This document shows positions 60,073-64,000 of a DNA stretch of 64,000 nt, in pieces. The stretch is from Paracoccus sediminilitoris. GTDB lineage: Bacteria > Pseudomonadota > Alphaproteobacteria > Rhodobacterales > Rhodobacteraceae. The first letter of the stretch is position 1. The number at the start of each line of letters is the position of its first letter. The stretch lies in NCBI RefSeq assembly GCF_003259195.1, contig NZ_QJPK01000008.1, positions 1 to 64,000 of the forward strand. The letters are read 5' to 3'. Below the pieces are notes generated by a model. It was not told the origin of the DNA and did no database searches. It was given only the letters and a program-made list of their open reading frames with translations. The position numbers and the translations under genes are program-made.

Positions 60073-60107
60073 CATGCGGGCCGGCAGCCCGACGGCGCCA
60101 TTGCCGC

Positions 60108-61034
60108 TTACAGCTTTTCGGTCAGTTCCGGGACAAGGGTGAACAGGTCGCCCACCAAGCCGTAATCGGCCACCTGGAAGATCGGGGCCTCTTCGTCCTT
60201 GTTGATCGCGACGATGACCTTGCTGTCCTTCATGCCTGCAAGGTGCTGAATCGCGCCCGAAATGCCCACGGCGACATAAAGCTCGGGGGCGACGACCTTG
60301 CCGGTCTGACCAACCTGCCAGTCGTTCGGGGCATAGCCCGAGTCGACGGCGGCGCGCGATGCGCCGACGGCGGCGCCCAGCTTGTCGGCCAGCTGCTCGA
60401 TCAGCACGAACTGTTCCTTGGAGCCCAAAGCACGACCGCCCGAGACGACGCGGCCTGCCGAAGTCAGCTCGGGGCGGTCGCTTTCAGCAACCTCGTCCGA
60501 GACCCATTTCGACAGGGCCGGATCATCGGCCAGTGCCGCGTCCGAAACATCAGCCGATCCGCCTTCGCCCGCCGCATCGAAGCTGGCGGTGCGGATGGTC
60601 ATGACCTTGGTCGCGTCGGTGGACTTGACCGTCTGGATCGCGTTGCCGGCATAGACCGGGCGTTCGAAGGTATCGGCGTCGATGACAGCCGAGACATCCG
60701 ACAGCACCATCACGTCCAGCAGCGCGGCAACGCGCGGCATGACGTTCTTGGCATCGGTCGTGGCAGGCGCGACGATGTGGCTGTAGTCGCCCGCAAGGCT
60801 GACGATCAGCGCGGCGGTCGGCTCGGCCAGACGGTGGCCGTAACGCGCATCCTCGGCGACCAAGACCTTGGCGACGCCGTCGATCTTGGCGGCTTCGTCG
60901 GCGGCCGCACGGGCGGATGCCCCTGCGCACAGCAGCGTCACATCGCCCAAGGTCTTGACGGCGGCGACGGCCTTGGCGGTCGCGTCGCGGCTCAGTTCAC
61001 CATTGGTGACTTCGGCAAGAAGAAGAACTGCCAT
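60108..61034 (-). CDS. etfA: electron transfer flavoprotein subunit alpha
   Basis: FAD-binding subunit passing electrons from acyl-CoA dehydrogenases to ETF-quinone oxidoreductase, 308 residues. C-terminal FAD motifs are VVSGGRALGSKEQF near 200, DSGYAPNDWQVGQTGKVVAPELYVAVGISGAIQH near 230-265 and AINKDEEAPIFQVADYGLV. Its ATG overlaps the etfB stop by one base. Confidence 0.96.
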   Translation of the reverse strand: MAVLLLAEVTNGELSRDATAKAVAAVKTLGDVTLLCAGASARAAADEAAKIDGVAKVLVAEDARYGHRLAEPTAALIVSLAGDYSHIVAPATTDAKNVMPRVAALLDVMVLSDVSAVIDADTFERPVYAGNAIQTVKSTDATKVMTIRTASFDAAGEGGSADVSDAALADDPALSKWVSDEVAESDRPELTSAGRVVSGGRALGSKEQFVLIEQLADKLGAAVGASRAAVDSGYAPNDWQVGQTGKVVAPELYVAVGISGAIQHLAGMKDSKVIVAINKDEEAPIFQVADYGLVGDLFTLVPELTEKL

Positions 61035-61792
61035 CACACGACCCCCGCTTCTTTCAGTTTCGACACCAGCTCATCGACCGAGCCGACCTTGATCCCGGCC
61101 TTGCGGCCTTCGGGTTCGCGCGTGCTGACCACGGTCAGGCGCGGCGTGACATCGACGCCGTAATCGGCGGCGGTCTTTTCATCCAAGGGCTTCTTCTTCG
61201 CCTTCATGATGTTCGGCAACGACGCATAACGCGGTTCGTTCAGGCGCAGGTCGGCCGTGACGATGGCGGGCAGCGTGACCTCGATGGTCTGCAGGCCGCC
61301 ATCGACTTCGCGGGTGACCTTGGCCGCATCGCCTTCGATCTCCAGCTTGCTGGCGAAGGTCGCCTGGCTCCAGCCCAGCAGGGCCGACAGCATCTGCCCG
61401 GTGGCGTTCATGTCGTTGTCGATGGCCTGCTTGCCCGCGACGACCAGCTTGGGCTGTTCCTCGTCGATGATGGCCTTCAGGATCTTGGCGACGGCCAGCG
61501 GCTCGATGTCCTGGTGGACGTCATCGGCGGCGACGACCAGGATGGCACGGTCCGCACCCATCGCCAGCGCCGTGCGCAGCGTTTCGGCGGCTTGCTTCAC
61601 GCCGATCGACACGGCGACGACTTCGGTTGCGACACCTTTTTCCTTCAGACGGATGGCCTCTTCGACGGCGATCTCGTCGAATGGGTTCATCGACATCTTC
61701 ACGTTGGCCAGATCGACCCCCGATCCGTCCGCTTTCACGCGGGCCTTCACGTTATAGTCGATCACGCGCTTGACTGGCACGAGCACCTTCAT
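61034..61792 (-). CDS. etfB: electron transfer flavoprotein subunit beta
   Basis: AMP-binding partner of EtfA, 252 residues. It shows [19 protein letters not shown] at the start, [19 protein letters not shown] near 33 and the signature [25 protein letters not shown] near 182. Operon etfB-etfA. Confidence 0.96.
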   Translation of the reverse strand: MKVLVPVKRVIDYNVKARVKADGSGVDLANVKMSMNPFDEIAVEEAIRLKEKGVATEVVAVSIGVKQAAETLRTALAMGADRAILVVAADDVHQDIEPLAVAKILKAIIDEEQPKLVVAGKQAIDNDMNATGQMLSALLGWSQATFASKLEIEGDAAKVTREVDGGLQTIEVTLPAIVTADLRLNEPRYASLPNIMKAKKKPLDEKTAADYGVDVTPRLTVVSTREPEGRKAGIKVGSVDELVSKLKEAGVV

Positions 61793-61927
61793 CGGCCTCT
61801 CTCCCTTTGTTGCGTCATCTGTCTGGGCAAAGTGTTAGACATGCGGAACCGGCAGGAACAGGGCAAAAACGTCACAGGACGTTGCGTTTACGGCAGGTCG
61901 CCGCCGGAACCTGATTGATTTCAGGCG

Positions 61928-62500
61928 CTAACGGCTGGCGCCCGGGACCCACAGGATGTCGTCCGCGCCGCCATTGTTGGCCACGCGACCCGCCACGAAC
62001 AGCCAGTCCGAGAGCCGGTTCAGGTAGCGAATGGCGGCGGTGTTTACATCCTCACCCGCCAGCATCTCGGTGGCGCGGCGTTCGGCGCGGCGGGCGACGG
62101 TGCGCGACAGGTGCAGATGGGCCGCCAGCGCACTGCCGCCGGGCAGGATGAAACTGCGCAGCGGCTGCAGATCAGCGTTCATCGCGTCGATTTCCACTTC
62201 AAGCCGGTCGACCTGGCTGTCCACGATGCGCAGCACCGGGTATCCCGCCTGATCGTCGGCGGCCATGTTCGGGCGCGACAGATCGGCGCCCAGATCGAAC
62301 AGGTCGTTCTGGATGACGGCCATGCGTTCGGCCAGGTCGCCCGTCGCATGCAGGCGGCACAGGCCAAGCGTGGCGTTCAGTTCATCAACGGTGCCATAGG
62401 CCTCGACCCGGGGGTCATGCTTGGCGACGCGGCTGCCATCCGACAGCGCGGTGTCGCCCTTGTCGCCGGTGCGGGTATAGATCTTGTTCAGCACGACCAT
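61928..62500 (-). CDS. cob(I)alamin adenosyltransferase, PduO type
   Basis: Makes adenosylcobalamin from cob(I)alamin and ATP, 190 residues. Motifs are KIYTRTGDKGDT at 6-17, the VEAYGTVDELNA segment near 33 and RTVARRAERR near 132 with the C-terminal YLNRLSDWLFVAGR. It starts four bases past the twin-TM stop. Confidence 0.93.
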   Translation of the reverse strand: MVVLNKIYTRTGDKGDTALSDGSRVAKHDPRVEAYGTVDELNATLGLCRLHATGDLAERMAVIQNDLFDLGADLSRPNMAADDQAGYPVLRIVDSQVDRLEVEIDAMNADLQPLRSFILPGGSALAAHLHLSRTVARRAERRATEMLAGEDVNTAAIRYLNRLSDWLFVAGRVANNGGADDILWVPGASR

Positions 62501-62503
62501 CGA

Positions 62504-62701
62504 TCAGGCCCTCCACCAGACAAATGCAAGCATGATGACGATGGCTGCCGCCTGCGCATAGATCCGCCAGCGCATCACCTTGTTCGCGTGTTTCTTGTTG
62601 AAATCCCCGCCGCGGGCAAAGCCGCCGATGCCGGTCATCAGGATGGCCACCACCACCCCGATCGCCAGCAGGGATACGATCATCAGGCTCTTGTCTTCCA
62701 T
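62504..62701 (-). CDS. twin transmembrane helix small protein (HIG1-like)
   Basis: A 65-residue membrane protein with two helices (about 6-26 and 46-63) and a charged middle (DFNKKHANKVMRWRIYAQ), resembling the HIG1/twin-TM family in alphaproteobacteria. Function unknown; possibly respiratory complex assembly by analogy to Hig1. Confidence 0.85.
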   Translation of the reverse strand: MEDKSLMIVSLLAIGVVVAILMTGIGGFARGGDFNKKHANKVMRWRIYAQAAAIVIMLAFVWWRA

Positions 62702-62726
62702 GGCTCACCGCCTTTCGCGCCCGACC

Positions 62727-63551
62727 CTAGCTGCGGCGCGCAAACCAGTCCAGAGCACGTCCGGGCAGAACCCGCCGCCCGACCGCCGAAATCCGCGTCG
62801 GAGCCGTGACATAGTAGCGCGCCTTGGGGTTCGGGGCGGTCAGCGCCGTCAGGATGCGGTCGCTGACGGCGGATGGGGGCAGCTCGAACCGGTCCTTGCC
62901 CGAGGGTTCATAAAGCCGCTTCAGCAGGTTGGCGCGATATTGGTCGGCGCGCGGGCTGTCCTGCCAGTTGACCCACCGTTCGAAATGCGGAATGGCGTTT
63001 TCGCGGATGCGGCTGGTGATGGGGCCGGGTTCGATCAGCACGACCTTGACGGGGGTGCCGTGCATTTCCAGGCGCAGCACGTCCATCAGCCCCTCCAGCG
63101 CGAACTTGCTGGCGACATAGGGACCGCGCCACGGAATGCCCACCAGCCCCAGGACCGAGCTGATGGTCACGATCCGGCCCGCGCTGCGCTGGCGGAAATG
63201 CGGGATCAGGCGCGTCGTCAGGTCATGCGTGCCCAGCAGGTTGGTTTCCATGATGGCGCGCATGGCACCGCGCGGCATGTCCTCGACCGCGCCGGGCAGG
63301 GCGAAGGCGGCATTGTTCACCAGCGCATCGATCGGGCCGCCGGCCAGCGCCTGCATGACGCAGGTCGTGACGCTGTCCTCGTCCGACAGGTCCAGATGCA
63401 GGCATTCCATGCCCTCGGCCTGGCGGGCGGCGATGTCGTCGGGCTTGCGGCAGGTTGCGACCACGGACCATCCCTCGGCCTGCAGGCGGCGCGCGGCGTC
63501 AAGTCCGATGCCGGACGAACAGCCGGTAATCAGAACGCGACCGGCGTTCAT
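62727..63551 (-). CDS. short-chain dehydrogenase/reductase
   Basis: NAD(P)-dependent SDR of 274 residues. TGCSSGIG near 8-15, NNAAF near 82, catalytic Ser in SSVLGL and YxxxK as YVASKFALEGL near 150. Substrate unknown. ATG (63551) overlaps the end of the SH3 gene (ATGA). Confidence 0.91.
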   Translation of the reverse strand: MNAGRVLITGCSSGIGLDAARRLQAEGWSVVATCRKPDDIAARQAEGMECLHLDLSDEDSVTTCVMQALAGGPIDALVNNAAFALPGAVEDMPRGAMRAIMETNLLGTHDLTTRLIPHFRQRSAGRIVTISSVLGLVGIPWRGPYVASKFALEGLMDVLRLEMHGTPVKVVLIEPGPITSRIRENAIPHFERWVNWQDSPRADQYRANLLKRLYEPSGKDRFELPPSAVSDRILTALTAPNPKARYYVTAPTRISAVGRRVLPGRALDWFARRS

Positions 63552-64000
63552 GGCGCCTCGGCCGAGAGGAACTGCCCCGAGGTGTATCCGGTCACGTCCT
63601 GCTCGGTCCGGATCTGGACCCAATCGCCGTCGGGGGGGCCAAGCGCCTCGACCCTCGTGCCGCGGGCCAGGCTGTCGATGACGCTGTTCTGGGTGCCGGG
63701 TCCCGACCGCATGTTCACGCGCGATGCAGTCACATACATGATCTGTCCTTCATCGCCCAAGGTCACAGCGGCTTCGTCAGCGGTCCGGTCGGCATATTCG
63801 GGCGACGGTTCAAGTTCGGGGCCGGGATAGACGACGGTCCTTTCGGGGGTCTGCGCCTCGGCCTGGACGATAGGCTGGGCCGGTTCTGCGGTCGGCTGAT
63901 CGGTGCCACCTGCGGTCAGGGGCGCGGCCCCGGCATCCTGCGCCGCACTGACAGGGGCGGCAGGCGCGGGCTGACGGTCGGCGCGCAGATCCTGGTCCCC
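63548..64000 (-). CDS. SH3-domain protein (N-terminus beyond window)
   Basis: Open to base 64000 without a start, so partial; 150 residues seen. The N-terminal visible part is Ala/Pro/Glu-rich and unstructured (about 80 residues), followed by a bacterial SH3 domain (MYVTASRVNMRSGPGTQNSVIDSL and GDWVQIRTEQDVTGYTSGQFL). Such proteins often bind cell wall. Any signal peptide lies outside. Confidence 0.85.
   Translation of the reverse strand, partial: GDQDLRADRQPAPAAPVSAAQDAGAAPLTAGGTDQPTAEPAQPIVQAEAQTPERTVVYPGPELEPSPEYADRTADEAAVTLGDEGQIMYVTASRVNMRSGPGTQNSVIDSLARGTRVEALGPPDGDWVQIRTEQDVTGYTSGQFLSAEAP

Overview
The window is chromosomal DNA from a GC-rich alphaproteobacterium, most likely Rhodobacteraceae and perhaps Paracoccus. 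This is inferred from gene content: a GcrA cell-cycle regulator, a short alphaproteobacterial-type HPr kinase beside RapZ, phosphatidylcholine synthase, a PduO-type adenosyltransferase/twin-TM/SDR run next to etfBA, the DUF177-rpmF-plsX-fabH block, a TRAP transporter and DUF2852. I see no phage genes, insertion sequences, integrases, CRISPR arrays or rRNA genes. Almost everything is core or ordinary accessory metabolism, and the most interesting signals are in RNA.

Layout. 1-12 kb: RhlE-type helicase (cut by the left edge), a CPA1 antiporter, then the argS-SPOR-nagZ-scpA-scpB run, a THUMP methyltransferase and a double-length dCTP deaminase. 12-20 kb: tRNA-Pro(GGG), merR and ihfA, a TRAP transporter, a YbiI-like zinc-finger protein, then fabH-plsX-rpmF-DUF177 and a BamE-like lipoprotein. 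20-27 kb: serine hydrolase, SseB-like protein, phosphatidylcholine synthase, FucP-like and AGCS symporters and a universal stress protein. 27-35 kb: leuA with a leucine-rich leader peptide, then the cell-shape cluster mreBCD-mrdA-rodA and a hydroxyacid dehydrogenase. 35-41 kb: DUF2062, the (p)ppGpp enzyme Rsh, rpoZ, folK, a NYN nuclease-like protein and an MFS carrier. 41-47 kb: a tRNA-Leu(UAA) gene interrupted by a 222-nt group I intron, katE, arginase and metG. 47-53 kb: gcrA, an ABC-2 permease, argD, argF and pckA. 53-56 kb: the regulatory PTS block hprK-rapZ-EIIA-ptsH, followed by a TetR regulator. 56-64 kb: DUF2852, choline sulfatase with a choline-binding protein, hydroxybutyryl-CoA dehydrogenase, etfBA, cobalamin adenosyltransferase, a twin-TM protein, an SDR and an SH3-domain protein cut by the right edge.

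How the parts work together. mreBCD-mrdA-rodA form the elongasome. plsX-fabH start phospholipid and fatty-acid synthesis. argD, argF and rocF make and break down arginine. HprK, EIIA and HPr probably sense carbon and energy status, with pckA (gluconeogenesis) divergent from them. EtfAB and Hbd serve beta-oxidation and butyryl-CoA metabolism. The standout item is the self-splicing-type intron in tRNA-Leu(UAA), a location best known from cyanobacteria. Next are a leader peptide with competing hairpins before leuA and two small arginine-rich open frames before argD and argF.
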